From Sphingobacteriales bacterium (lineage in GTDB: Bacteria > Bacteroidota > Bacteroidia > Chitinophagales > Chitinophagaceae), in the NCBI GenBank assembly GCA_003963365.1, contig RXJG01000006.1, forward strand, positions 114,003 to 178,002: a stretch of DNA of 64,000 nucleotides, written 5' to 3'. A program made the translations under genes and the position numbers. The notes under the pieces were generated by a model. That model saw only the letters and a list, made by a program, of their open reading frames with translations. It was not told where the DNA came from and ran no database searches. Positions within the stretch are counted from its first letter, which is position 1; every line of letters starts with the position of its first letter. Positions 33,655-41,947 of this stretch are shown here, piece by piece.

Positions 33655-33924
33655 TTATTTTCTGATACCAAGTTTTTCAATCAAAGCACGGTAACCGGTA
33701 AGATTGTGTTTGCTGAGGTAGGTTAATAAACGTTTACGCTGACCAACAAGACGCATTAATCCGCGGTGAGTGGCAAAATCTTTTTTGTTTTTTTGGAGGT
33801 GCTCAGAAATGCTGTTGATACGCTCAGTAATCATAGCAATTTGTCCCTCAATAGAACCGGTGTTAGCAGCAGTGCCACCGAATTCTTTAAAAATGTTTGC
33901 TTTTTTTTCTTTTGTGATTGACAT
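33655..33924 (-). CDS. rpsO: 30S ribosomal protein S15
   Basis: 89 residues from the ATG at 33924 (MSITKEKKANIFKEFGG), the standard S15 length. The longer frame adds a Cys-rich stretch not found in S15. Hallmarks are NTGSIEGQIAMITERINSISEHL, NKKDFATHRGLMRLVGQRKRLLTYL and the C-terminal YRALIEKLGIRK. It binds 16S rRNA in the central domain and is an early assembly protein. It is upstream of pnp in the classical order. Confidence 0.97.
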   Translation of the reverse strand: MSITKEKKANIFKEFGGTAANTGSIEGQIAMITERINSISEHLQKNKKDFATHRGLMRLVGQRKRLLTYLSKHNLTGYRALIEKLGIRK

Positions 33925-34095
33925 CTCAGTTTTTTTTAAATGACATCCAAGTTTTTCTTCAAAATTATGGCGGCAAAGGTAAGGGCAAACGGGCAAACAG
34001 CCAACAAAACCAGCAGATTATTCAGGAATTTTGAGGCTTGTCCGGCTGCTTTCGGGCTTAAATTCCTTTCTTTACGGCAAAATTAACCCAAAGGC

Positions 34096-35211
34096 TTGAA
34101 AAAGATTGTTTTTACGGTTACCAACGACCTTAGTTACGACCAGCGGATGATTCGTATCTGTACTTCGCTGGCCAAAGCCGGTTATGAAGTAACACTGGTG
34201 GGCAGAAAGAGGAAACAATCTATTCCGCTTGATAAAAGAGCTTTCCGGCAAAAAAGGCTGAACTGCTGGTTTGGTAAAGGCAAACTGTTTTATGCAGAGT
34301 ATAATACCCGCCTTTTTTTCTTTTTGCTTGTAACCAAAATGGATTGCCTCTGCGCCATTGATTTGGACACCATTCTCCCCTGTTATTTTGTTTCGGTCAT
34401 CAAAAAAACAAAACGGGTGTACGATGCCCATGAATTGTTTTGTGAAATGAAAGAAATTGTAACCCGCCCCGCCATTTACAAACTGTGGAAGAAGATTGAA
34501 CGCTTTGCTGTACCAAAATTCAAATTTGGTTATACCGTAAATCAACCAATTGCAGATGAGTTTAGCAAAATGTACGGAATGAGCTATGAGGTTATTCGCA
34601 GTGTTCCGGAGTTGGCAGTTGACAGCGGGGAGCCTGCATCACCATCACAAACCATACACCATAAACCACAAACTTTTATCTTATACCAGGGTGATGTAAA
34701 TGAAGGCAGAAGTTTTGAAACATTAATTCCTGCTTTCAAATACGTGAATGCCCCATTTGTTATTTGTGGCGAAGGAAACTTCTTTACACAGGCCAAACAA
34801 ATTGCAAAAGAAAACGGTCTTGAAGAAAAAGTAATATTCAAAGGCAAATTAAAGCCGGAAGTATTGAGAGCTTTTACTCCAACCGCTTATATCGGTATTA
34901 CTTTTTTTGAGAACAACGGTATGAGTAACTATCTCTCATTAGGCAATCGCTTCTTTGATTATATACATGGGGAATTGCCCCAATTATGTGTTGATTATCC
35001 TGCTTACAGGGAAATCAACAAACAATTTGAAGTAGCGGTGCTGGTGGATAATCTTTCTGTTGAAAATATTGCTGAAAAACTGAACCTTTTACTGAACGAT
35101 GCTGTTTTGTACAACAGGCTAAAATCAAACTGCCGGGCTGCTAAAAAAGTATTGAACTGGCAGGAAGAAGAAAAAAAATTACTGGCTTTTTATAAAAACT
35201 TACTTGGATAA
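34096..35211 (+). CDS. Glycosyltransferase (GT4-like), TTG start
   Basis: 371 residues. An in-frame TAA nine bases before the TTG at 34096 excludes an earlier start, and the next ATG would cut into the first beta-strand (KKIVFTVTNDLSYDQRM), so TTG is the start. The C-terminal domain has ILYQGDVNEGRSFETLIPAF, FVICGEGN and FIGI-like segments typical of GT-B enzymes, though the EX7E motif is degenerate. Residues about 180-195 (SGEPASPSQTIHHKPQ) derive from a low-complexity DNA repeat inserted in a surface loop. It overlaps the next glycosyltransferase by eight bases. Confidence 0.85.
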   Translation: MKKIVFTVTNDLSYDQRMIRICTSLAKAGYEVTLVGRKRKQSIPLDKRAFRQKRLNCWFGKGKLFYAEYNTRLFFFLLVTKMDCLCAIDLDTILPCYFVSVIKKTKRVYDAHELFCEMKEIVTRPAIYKLWKKIERFAVPKFKFGYTVNQPIADEFSKMYGMSYEVIRSVPELAVDSGEPASPSQTIHHKPQTFILYQGDVNEGRSFETLIPAFKYVNAPFVICGEGNFFTQAKQIAKENGLEEKVIFKGKLKPEVLRAFTPTAYIGITFFENNGMSNYLSLGNRFFDYIHGELPQLCVDYPAYREINKQFEVAVLVDNLSVENIAEKLNLLLNDAVLYNRLKSNCRAAKKVLNWQEEEKKLLAFYKNLLG

Positions 35212-36322
35212 ACATTTACATATTATTTCTTTTGATGTTCCTTATCCCACAGATTATGGCGGGGCAATTGATGTTTTTTATAAGATAAAAGCATTACACA
35301 AATTGGGCATTAAAATTCATTTGCAGACGTATGAATATGGTCGTGGTCAGCAGGATGAATTATTGAAGTATTGTGAAACAGTAAATTATTATAAAAGAGA
35401 TACAGGCTTCCGCAGCTTTTCATTTTCACTTCCCTACATTGTCAACTCAAGAGATAATGAAGAAATGATGAGGCGAATTCTCAACGATGATTATCCTGTA
35501 CTGATGGAAGGATTACATACTACCTTCTTTTATAACCACCCTGATTTTTTGAAACGTAAAGCAGTGCTGAGGGCTCATAATATTGAATCACTTTATTATA
35601 CCGGGCTGGCGGAGACAGAAGATAATCTTTTCAAAAAAATCTATTTCAAAAATGAATCAAGATTGTTGGAGAAATACGAGGCGGTAGTGATAAAAAAAAT
35701 ACCAACCCTCTTCATGACATTGCATGATGCGGGGCATTATTGTAATAAGGAAAATGTCAATTGGGGATTGTTACCCGTTTTTCATCCCAATGAAATCATT
35801 ACCTGCCAAGAAGGGATTGGGTCTTACTGTTTGTATCATGGTAATTTAGGAATACCGGAGAACGAAAAAACAGCCATATGGCTATTGCAAAATGTATTCA
35901 ACGATTTACCGGTGCCATTTGTAATTGCGGGTAAAAATCCATCTAAGAAATTAGAAGCACTGGCGCATGAAAAACAACATACCTGTATCGTAGCTAATCC
36001 ATCAGATAATGAAATAAAGGATCTCATTCAACGGGCTCACATCAACGTGCTGCCGGCATTTAATAAAACTGGTATTCGTTTAAAACTAGTTAACGCATTG
36101 TACAATGGTCGTCATGTTGTAGTGAATGATGAAATGGTATGCTCCACCAACCTGGAATCAGCCTGTCATATTGGAAATAATGCAGCCGGAATGAAATCAA
36201 TCATCATTCAATTATATCATCAGCCATTTACCGGTGAAGAAATTAAATTGAGAGAGAATTTACTGAATACGTATTACAACAATGATACCAATGCCCGTAA
36301 ACTTATTCCATGGTTATACTAG
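35204..36322 (+). CDS. Glycosyltransferase (GT4-like), second of the pair, TTG start
   Basis: 372 residues starting at TTG 35204, inside the end of the upstream gene, so the two are translationally coupled. It begins (M)DKHLHIISFDVPYPTDYGGAIDVFYKI, the donor-domain loop of GT-B enzymes. Later segments AVLRAHNIESLYYTGLA, CLYHGNLGIPENEKTAIWLL and VIAGKNPSKKLEALA match the Bacteroidota family. Sugar and acceptor are unknown. Its 3' end overlaps the convergent FtsE-like gene by 20 bases. Confidence 0.85.
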   Translation: MDKHLHIISFDVPYPTDYGGAIDVFYKIKALHKLGIKIHLQTYEYGRGQQDELLKYCETVNYYKRDTGFRSFSFSLPYIVNSRDNEEMMRRILNDDYPVLMEGLHTTFFYNHPDFLKRKAVLRAHNIESLYYTGLAETEDNLFKKIYFKNESRLLEKYEAVVIKKIPTLFMTLHDAGHYCNKENVNWGLLPVFHPNEIITCQEGIGSYCLYHGNLGIPENEKTAIWLLQNVFNDLPVPFVIAGKNPSKKLEALAHEKQHTCIVANPSDNEIKDLIQRAHINVLPAFNKTGIRLKLVNALYNGRHVVVNDEMVCSTNLESACHIGNNAAGMKSIIIQLYHQPFTGEEIKLRENLLNTYYNNDTNARKLIPWLY

Positions 36323-36992
36323 CATTGTCCCACACTTTACCTCTTTCTGTTTTTACCGTTCGTGCAGGAAATTTATTGATCACCATAAAATCATGCGTGG
36401 CCATGATCACTGCGGTATTATAGTCCCTGGTAATCTGGAATAATAAATTCATAATCTCATCAGATGTTTCAGGATCGAGGTTACCCGTTGGCTCATCTGC
36501 TAATATTAATTTAGGAGAGTTAAGTAATGCCCTGGCAATATCCACCCTTTGCTGTTCGCCACCACTCATTTCGTAAGGCATTTTAAAACTTTTTGATTTT
36601 AATCCTACCTTATCCAGTACATCATCTATTTTTTCTTTAATCAACTTTTCATCTTTCCAGCCGGTTGCTTTTAATACAAACCGTAAGTTTTCATTTACAT
36701 TTCTATCCGTCAGCAATTGAAAATCCTGGAACACCACGCCAAGATCACGACGAAGAAATGGAACTTTTTTCCAATCCATTCCTTTCAAATTATGACCGGC
36801 AACCACACAGTCTCCTTCTGTCAGCGGCAATTCACCATACATCGTTTTTAACAGACTGGATTTCCCTGTTCCTGTTTTACCAACAAGGTAAACGAATTCG
36901 CCCCTGTTTACAGTAAGGTTTACATCCTGCAGCACCAATGAATTACCCTGGTATATATTTACATTCCTTAATTCTACTATCGCTTCTGGCAT
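36303..36992 (-). CDS. ftsE: FtsE-like ABC transporter ATP-binding protein
   Basis: 229 residues from the ATG at 36992 ([16 protein letters not shown]). The longer frame adds ten non-family residues. Walker A is [12 protein letters not shown], the Q-loop VFQDFQLL, the signature [16 protein letters not shown] and Walker [14 protein letters not shown], with the D-loop and H-loop (MATHDF) present. It is closest to FtsE, which with FtsX controls peptidoglycan hydrolases at division. No ftsX is adjacent, so the assignment rests on sequence. It diverges from the second BlaI gene, separated by the operator region. Confidence 0.85.
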   Translation of the reverse strand: MPEAIVELRNVNIYQGNSLVLQDVNLTVNRGEFVYLVGKTGTGKSSLLKTMYGELPLTEGDCVVAGHNLKGMDWKKVPFLRRDLGVVFQDFQLLTDRNVNENLRFVLKATGWKDEKLIKEKIDDVLDKVGLKSKSFKMPYEMSGGEQQRVDIARALLNSPKLILADEPTGNLDPETSDEIMNLLFQITRDYNTAVIMATHDFMVINKFPARTVKTERGKVWDNASITME

Positions 36993-37055
36993 AAAATGGG
37001 TTTGAAGTGCAAAATAAAGCATAAGCCACTAAAAATAGTTGTGAATTTTTTCATA

Positions 37056-37123
37056 AACTAAAAATTTAGTTGTATAACTAAGATATTAGTTCTACATTCG
37101 GTTTACAAACTAAATTTTTAGTT
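37056..37123 (+). promoter_or_regulatory. Three 16-bp operator dyads and promoter of the second BlaI gene
   Basis: Three palindromes of form AACTAA-N4-TTAGTT lie at 37056-37071, 37076-37091 and 37108-37123; the last abuts the ATG. A shorter related dyad (ACTAAAAATAGT) lies at 37028-37039. TACATTCG at 37093-37100 fits the -7 box TAnnTTTG with one mismatch, and TTG at 37070-37072 is a possible -33 element 20 bases upstream. The dyads therefore cover the spacer and the transcription start, and may also control the divergent ftsE-like gene. Confidence 0.78.
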
Positions 37124-37498
37124 ATGGCAAAACCATTAACCAAGGCAGAAGAACAGATAATGCAGGCATTATGGAAAATTGAGAAAGGTTATATAAGAGA
37201 TATCATTGAGGCGCTGCCCAATCCCAAGCCACATCAAAATACTGTGGCTACCATTGTAAAAATATTAACTGAAAAAGAATTTATTGGTATTACTCCTTTA
37301 GGCCGGCATAATGAGTATTATCCGCTAATTACAAAAGATGAATACACCAAACGAACAATGAAGAATTTAGTGAAAGGATATTTTGAAGGTTCATTCACTA
37401 ACATGGTTTCTTTTTTTGTGAAAGAAAATAACCTTAGTGTAGAAGAACTGGAAGACTTACTGCAACAAATTAAAAACACAAAAAAATCAAGAAAATGA
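37124..37498 (+). CDS. BlaI/MecI/CopY family transcriptional repressor (second copy)
   Basis: 124 residues, a full Penicillinase_R protein. The winged helix covers about 3-75 (KAEEQIMQALWKIEKGYIRDIIEALPNPKPHQNTVATIVKILTEKEFIG), and the C-terminal helices (ELEDLLQQIKNT) give the dimer. The sequence PHQNTVATIVKIL in the recognition helix differs from the first copy (GYTTTLKLMQIM), matching the different operator sequence. Its stop overlaps the M56 ATG (ATGA), so translation is coupled. It very probably represses its own operon through the three dyads. Confidence 0.94.
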   Translation: MAKPLTKAEEQIMQALWKIEKGYIRDIIEALPNPKPHQNTVATIVKILTEKEFIGITPLGRHNEYYPLITKDEYTKRTMKNLVKGYFEGSFTNMVSFFVKENNLSVEELEDLLQQIKNTKKSRK

Positions 37499-39705
37499 CC
37501 TCCTATTTCATTTACCTCATCAAAGTAACTGTTTGTTCGGGAATTTTTTATGGCTATTACCATTTTGTGCTGCGCAATAAAAAATTTCATTACTGGAATC
37601 GCTATTACCTGCTTATTGCTGTAATGGCTTCGTTGATCATTCCTTTTTTTCATATACCGCTATCATTTTCACATGAGCAGGTACATCAAAGCCCGGTATT
37701 ACAAACATTAAATATCATTTCTGAAAGTGGTGGCGAAAATCTGTTGGTTGATCCTGCAAAAAATGTTTCTGCATTACCGCAATTAAGCTCCTCAACAATT
37801 ATACTGATGGCTTACCTTGTAGTTTGCCTGGTAACCTTAATTCGATTTGTAAAAAGTATAATTAAAATACATCGTTTAATCGCTGACGGAAAAGTCCAGC
37901 AGATGGAAGATGTTTACTTTATAAATTCAACCGCAGAAGGCACTCCTTTTTCTTTTTTCCGGTACATTTTCTGGAATAAAAATATACCACTCGATACACA
38001 GGAAGGCAAGCAAATATTCAAACATGAACTTACGCATGTACATGAACGCCACAGCTATGATAAAATTTTTATGCAACTGGTAACTGTTATTTACTGGTGC
38101 AATCCTTTCTTCCACATTATTAAAAAAGAACTGGCATTGATACATGAATTTATTGCCGACCATATTGCCAGTATGAACGAAGACGCCGCCCAATATGCCG
38201 AAATGATTTTATGGAAAGCCACTACAGGAAAACAATTGTCATTTACAAATAACTTTTTTTATGAACAACTTAAAAGAAGAATAGCCATGATTACAACCTC
38301 CAAACAACCAAGTCACCAATACCTGCGCAAAATAATGGTACTGCCATTAGTCATTATCCTTATTGCCGCATTTGCCTTTCGCTACAAAAGCCTTTCCCCT
38401 GCTTTTTTAAAAGCAGAAAAACCAATTACAATTGTTATTGATGCAGGGCATGGAGGTGATGATGATGGGGCAATTGGGGAGAACGGTTTAAAAGAAAAGA
38501 ATTTAACATTAGAGATAGCCCAAACTATGAAAGCTATAGCAAAAGAAAAAAATATAACAGTATTGATGTCAAGAGAGGGAGATTCCAAAGTTCCGTTAAG
38601 AGAAAGAAGTGATATTGCCAATAACAATAATGCTGATGCGGTTATTTCAATTCATGTAGAAGCTATCGGGCCAGGTGATGACAAGGAAAAATATGATGGT
38701 TTTGAAATATTTATATCAAAACCTGAATTTCCCAATAGGGAACAAAGCAAACAAATGGCAGAGTCTATCCAAAACAATATTACTTCTCTTTATAAATTCA
38801 ATGGGATAAAAACCCGGCAAATTGGTATCTGGATGGCGCAGTCCGTCAACTGCCCATCTGTAATTATGGGCTGTGGGTATATAACCAACAAAAAGGATGC
38901 ACAGTTTATAAGCAATAAAGAAAACCAGAAGAAAGTTGCAACCGCCATATTGGATGGTGTAATACATTATTTGAATAAAAAGAAACTGGGTACCGATGCT
39001 TCAAAAGCAATTGATAGTTTTCCAAAAAGTTCTTTTTTTGCTGATACCAAAAATAAAATAGTTTTCTTTTCAGATTCAATTATCAATAAAGAAAAAGAAC
39101 AAAAAGATTGGGGGCTTGTTAAAACAGTTTACATTTTAAATGGCGAAACAAAAGAAATTGCCGAACTCACTGGAAAAGTATTTAAGTGCAACAGTATAAT
39201 TTCATATCCACCAAATGATGATGAAGCAAGGAAGAATTATGGCGTTTTGGCAAATAACAGTATAATGATAATTGACGGGGCGAAATATTTTGCACAATAT
39301 AAATCAATTTTTGGCCAAAATCCTATAGTGCAAAAACCTACTGATGATGATGGTCCTGTTTTTACAAAAACAGAAGTTGCAGCCTCTTTTCCAGGGGGTG
39401 AAGTGCAATGGGAAAAATATGTGAACACAATTCTTAATAATTTTAACGCTAACTTGATATTAGATAAAAATAGTAATGGGACTTTGCGTCTTCAATTTAT
39501 GGTTACAAAAGACGGTACTCTCAAAAATGTAAAAGCATTAAACATGCAACAGTCTAAACTGGCAGAAGTTATGAGCAATGCATTAGTAAACGGTCCAAAA
39601 TGGATGCCTGCCAAACAAAATGGAATTGCAGTTAACTGTTATTATGAAACCCGGGTAAGGTTTGATGCACCAGGAGATATTGTTTCCGGGTATGAACCTG
39701 AGTAA
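37495..39705 (+). CDS. M56 peptidase fused to a degenerate Amidase_3 domain and a TonB-C-like domain
   Basis: 736 residues. Spans lie at about 5-22, 37-57, 100-121, 191-210 and 279-296. The M56 zinc site is H177-E-L-T-H181 with E218 in HEFIAD. After the last span, residues about 309-495 form an N-acetylmuramoyl-L-alanine amidase fold: DAGHGG (H319), LKEKNLT (E334) and SIHVEA (H387) keep the zinc ligands, but in PSVIMGCGYITN Gly459 replaces the catalytic Glu of the usual VEtGF motif. Residues about 630-725 resemble the TonB C-terminal domain (LRLQFMVTKDGTLKNVKALN). A peptidoglycan-binding sensor is inferred. Confidence 0.87.
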   Translation: MTSYFIYLIKVTVCSGIFYGYYHFVLRNKKFHYWNRYYLLIAVMASLIIPFFHIPLSFSHEQVHQSPVLQTLNIISESGGENLLVDPAKNVSALPQLSSSTIILMAYLVVCLVTLIRFVKSIIKIHRLIADGKVQQMEDVYFINSTAEGTPFSFFRYIFWNKNIPLDTQEGKQIFKHELTHVHERHSYDKIFMQLVTVIYWCNPFFHIIKKELALIHEFIADHIASMNEDAAQYAEMILWKATTGKQLSFTNNFFYEQLKRRIAMITTSKQPSHQYLRKIMVLPLVIILIAAFAFRYKSLSPAFLKAEKPITIVIDAGHGGDDDGAIGENGLKEKNLTLEIAQTMKAIAKEKNITVLMSREGDSKVPLRERSDIANNNNADAVISIHVEAIGPGDDKEKYDGFEIFISKPEFPNREQSKQMAESIQNNITSLYKFNGIKTRQIGIWMAQSVNCPSVIMGCGYITNKKDAQFISNKENQKKVATAILDGVIHYLNKKKLGTDASKAIDSFPKSSFFADTKNKIVFFSDSIINKEKEQKDWGLVKTVYILNGETKEIAELTGKVFKCNSIISYPPNDDEARKNYGVLANNSIMIIDGAKYFAQYKSIFGQNPIVQKPTDDDGPVFTKTEVAASFPGGEVQWEKYVNTILNNFNANLILDKNSNGTLRLQFMVTKDGTLKNVKALNMQQSKLAEVMSNALVNGPKWMPAKQNGIAVNCYYETRVRFDAPGDIVSGYEPE

Positions 39706-39715
39706 TAAACAATTG

Positions 39716-40885
39716 TTAGAACCGAATTATTGAATCATGAACTTTTATCTCTAACTCCTTTTTCCCACTCTCCTCCACCCTGCCAATAACTCTTGCCTCC
39801 ATACCATATTTTTCAGCGATGCTGATAATACTGTCAGCATCTTTTTCATTGGTGTACACTTCCAAACGACAGCCCATATTAAATACCTGGTACATCTCTT
39901 TATCATCAGCACCAGAGGCATCTTTAATAAGATCGAAAATAACAGGCGGCGTAAACAAATTATCTTTTATAATACGGATATTATCATTTACATACTTCAT
40001 ACACTTGGTTTGTCCGCCGCCGCTGCTGTGTATCATTCCATGAACGGCGTCAAAATGATTTTCCAATATTTCTTTTACAACAGGAGCATATGTTCTTGTA
40101 GGGCTTAATATCAACTCTCCCACAGTCAACTGTCCACCGTCAACTGTCAGCTTATCTGTTAAACGATGTTTGCCTATGTAAACTACTTCTTCGTTCAATG
40201 ATGGCTCATAAGTTTCTTTATAATGCTCAGCATAAAACTTATTCAGCACATCATGACGGGCACTGGTTAATCCATTGCTTCCTATGCCGCTGTTATAAAA
40301 ACGTTCATACGTTGCCTGGCCATAACTTGCTAATCCAACAATCACATCACCCGGCTGAATTTTATCATTGCTGATGATTTTATTCTTTGGCCATCTTGCC
40401 GTCATCGTTCCGTTTACGGCAATACTTCTCACCACATCACCCACATCCGCCGTTTCGCCACCGAGGTAATGAATATTTACGCCAAAGCCTTTTAATGTGT
40501 CAAAAAAATCCTGGGTACCATTAATGATCTCTTTCAGCACTTCACCCGGAATGATTGCTTTGTTTCTGTCAATGGTTGAAGAGAATAAAAGATTATCATA
40601 AATGCCCACACATAGCAAATCATCAATATTCATCACTACAGCATCCTGTGCTATTCCCCGCCAAACGGAAATATCACCGGTTTCCTTCCAGTATAAATAA
40701 GCTAATATGCTTTTGGTGCCTGCCCCATCTGCATGCATGACATTCACCCAATTGGCATCATTTCCTAAGTAGTCGGGATAAATTTTGCAAAAGGCGTTGG
40801 CAAAAAGTCCTTTGTCAAGCTTTTTAGTAGCGGCATGTACCTCTTCTTTTTGTGCCGACACGCCCCGTTGAGAATACAAACTCAT
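39716..40885 (-). CDS. purM: Phosphoribosylformylglycinamidine cyclo-ligase (AIR synthase)
   Basis: 389 residues of the PurM family in its Bacteroidota form (MSLYSQRGVSAQKEEVHAA). Segments include HADGAGTKSILAYLYWKETGD, QDAVVMNIDDLLCVGI and HYLGGETADVGDVV, the ATP and metal sites, and a Gly-rich HSSGGGQTKCMKYV. It makes aminoimidazole ribonucleotide in purine synthesis. Around 246-257 the sequence LTVDGGQLTVGE is encoded by a CAACTGTC-type low-complexity repeat inserted in frame. Its stop lies 11 bases from the convergent M56-amidase gene. Monocistronic. Confidence 0.9.
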   Translation of the reverse strand: MSLYSQRGVSAQKEEVHAATKKLDKGLFANAFCKIYPDYLGNDANWVNVMHADGAGTKSILAYLYWKETGDISVWRGIAQDAVVMNIDDLLCVGIYDNLLFSSTIDRNKAIIPGEVLKEIINGTQDFFDTLKGFGVNIHYLGGETADVGDVVRSIAVNGTMTARWPKNKIISNDKIQPGDVIVGLASYGQATYERFYNSGIGSNGLTSARHDVLNKFYAEHYKETYEPSLNEEVVYIGKHRLTDKLTVDGGQLTVGELILSPTRTYAPVVKEILENHFDAVHGMIHSSGGGQTKCMKYVNDNIRIIKDNLFTPPVIFDLIKDASGADDKEMYQVFNMGCRLEVYTNEKDADSIISIAEKYGMEARVIGRVEESGKKELEIKVHDSIIRF

Positions 40886-41004
40886 GCCGCAAAACTAAAT
40901 CATCAGGTGTTATTGCCCAATTGTTTTTATAAACCAGTTTGGAGATGTGAGCTATGAGCTGCGGGATTATCATTCATCTGTTTTAATTAACTTGCGGGCC
41001 GTTT

Positions 41005-41937
41005 ATGCAGGTTCATCGACAATTAAGTCAGTTGCCCGTTTTCAACAAAGCCGTTATTACCATCGGTTCATTTGACGGTGTACATACTGGTCATCAGCAA
41101 ATAATCCGGCAACTCAAAGAAGAAGCAGCAAAAGTTGCCGGTGAAACGGTTATTATTACTTTTTATCCTCATCCCAGAAAAGTAATAGGCACCACTAAAA
41201 ACGAGTTCAATTTGCTGAATACGATGGATGAAAAAATTGTACTACTCAGTAAGGAAGGCATCGATCATTTAGTAATCGTTCCGTTTACAAGAGATTTCTC
41301 TGATCAGCCTGCAGTATCTTATATCAAAGATTTTTTAGTCAGCAATTTTCATCCGCATACTATTATCATCGGATACGATCATCGTTTCGGCAAAAACAGG
41401 GAAGGCGATTTTACTTTGCTTGAAAAGTATAAAAAAGAATTTGGCTACAAAGTAAAAGAAATACCTGAGCATGTGCTGAATGAAGTAACGGTAAGTTCCT
41501 CCAAAATCAGAGAAGCTATTTTAGCGGGTGATGTTAGTAAAGCAACTGATTTGCTGGGCTACAGTTATTTCTTTGAAGGATTAGTGGTGCATGGTGATAA
41601 AAGAGGAAGAACAATTGGATTTCCTACTGCTAATCTTCGCATGGAAGACAAAGAAAAATTAATTCCCGGTAATGGTGTGTATGCGGTTACCTGTCAACTG
41701 TCAACCGTTAACCGTCAACTCAAGGGAATGATGAATATAGGAGTCCGCCCAACAGTGGATGGGTTAAGAAGAATGATAGAAGTAAATTTGTTTGATTTTG
41801 ATGAAGATATATACGGCAAACTGATGAAAGTACAGACCGTTAAAAGATTAAGAGATGAAAAGAAGTTCGGCGGACTGGATGAACTAAAACAACAATTACA
41901 AAACGACCGGCAGGCAGCAATGCAGGCTTTACTATAA
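41005..41937 (+). CDS. ribF: Bifunctional riboflavin kinase/FAD synthetase
   Basis: 310 residues. The N-terminal FAD synthetase domain has the nucleotidyltransferase motif ITIGSFDGVHTGHQQI, FTRDFSDQPA and GYDHRFGKNREGD, with SSSKIRE following. The C-terminal kinase domain has FFEGLVVHGDKRGRTIGFPTANL and NIGVRPTVDG. It phosphorylates riboflavin to FMN, then adenylates it to FAD. At about 230-241, TCQLSTVNRQLKGM is encoded by the same kind of micro-repeat as in purM. pgi follows after ten bases, so they are co-transcribed. Confidence 0.95.
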   Translation: MQVHRQLSQLPVFNKAVITIGSFDGVHTGHQQIIRQLKEEAAKVAGETVIITFYPHPRKVIGTTKNEFNLLNTMDEKIVLLSKEGIDHLVIVPFTRDFSDQPAVSYIKDFLVSNFHPHTIIIGYDHRFGKNREGDFTLLEKYKKEFGYKVKEIPEHVLNEVTVSSSKIREAILAGDVSKATDLLGYSYFFEGLVVHGDKRGRTIGFPTANLRMEDKEKLIPGNGVYAVTCQLSTVNRQLKGMMNIGVRPTVDGLRRMIEVNLFDFDEDIYGKLMKVQTVKRLRDEKKFGGLDELKQQLQNDRQAAMQALL

Positions 41938-41947
41938 CACTTGAAGT

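Noticed and set aside
33925..33996. N-terminal extension of S15
   Set aside because: S15 is 89 residues and begins MSITKEKK; the extra 24 residues are Cys-rich and not family-like.
34072..34545. 157-codon minus-strand frame with protein-like length
   Set aside because: It lies entirely opposite the glycosyltransferase gene; no family pattern is visible and the plus-strand protein is clear.
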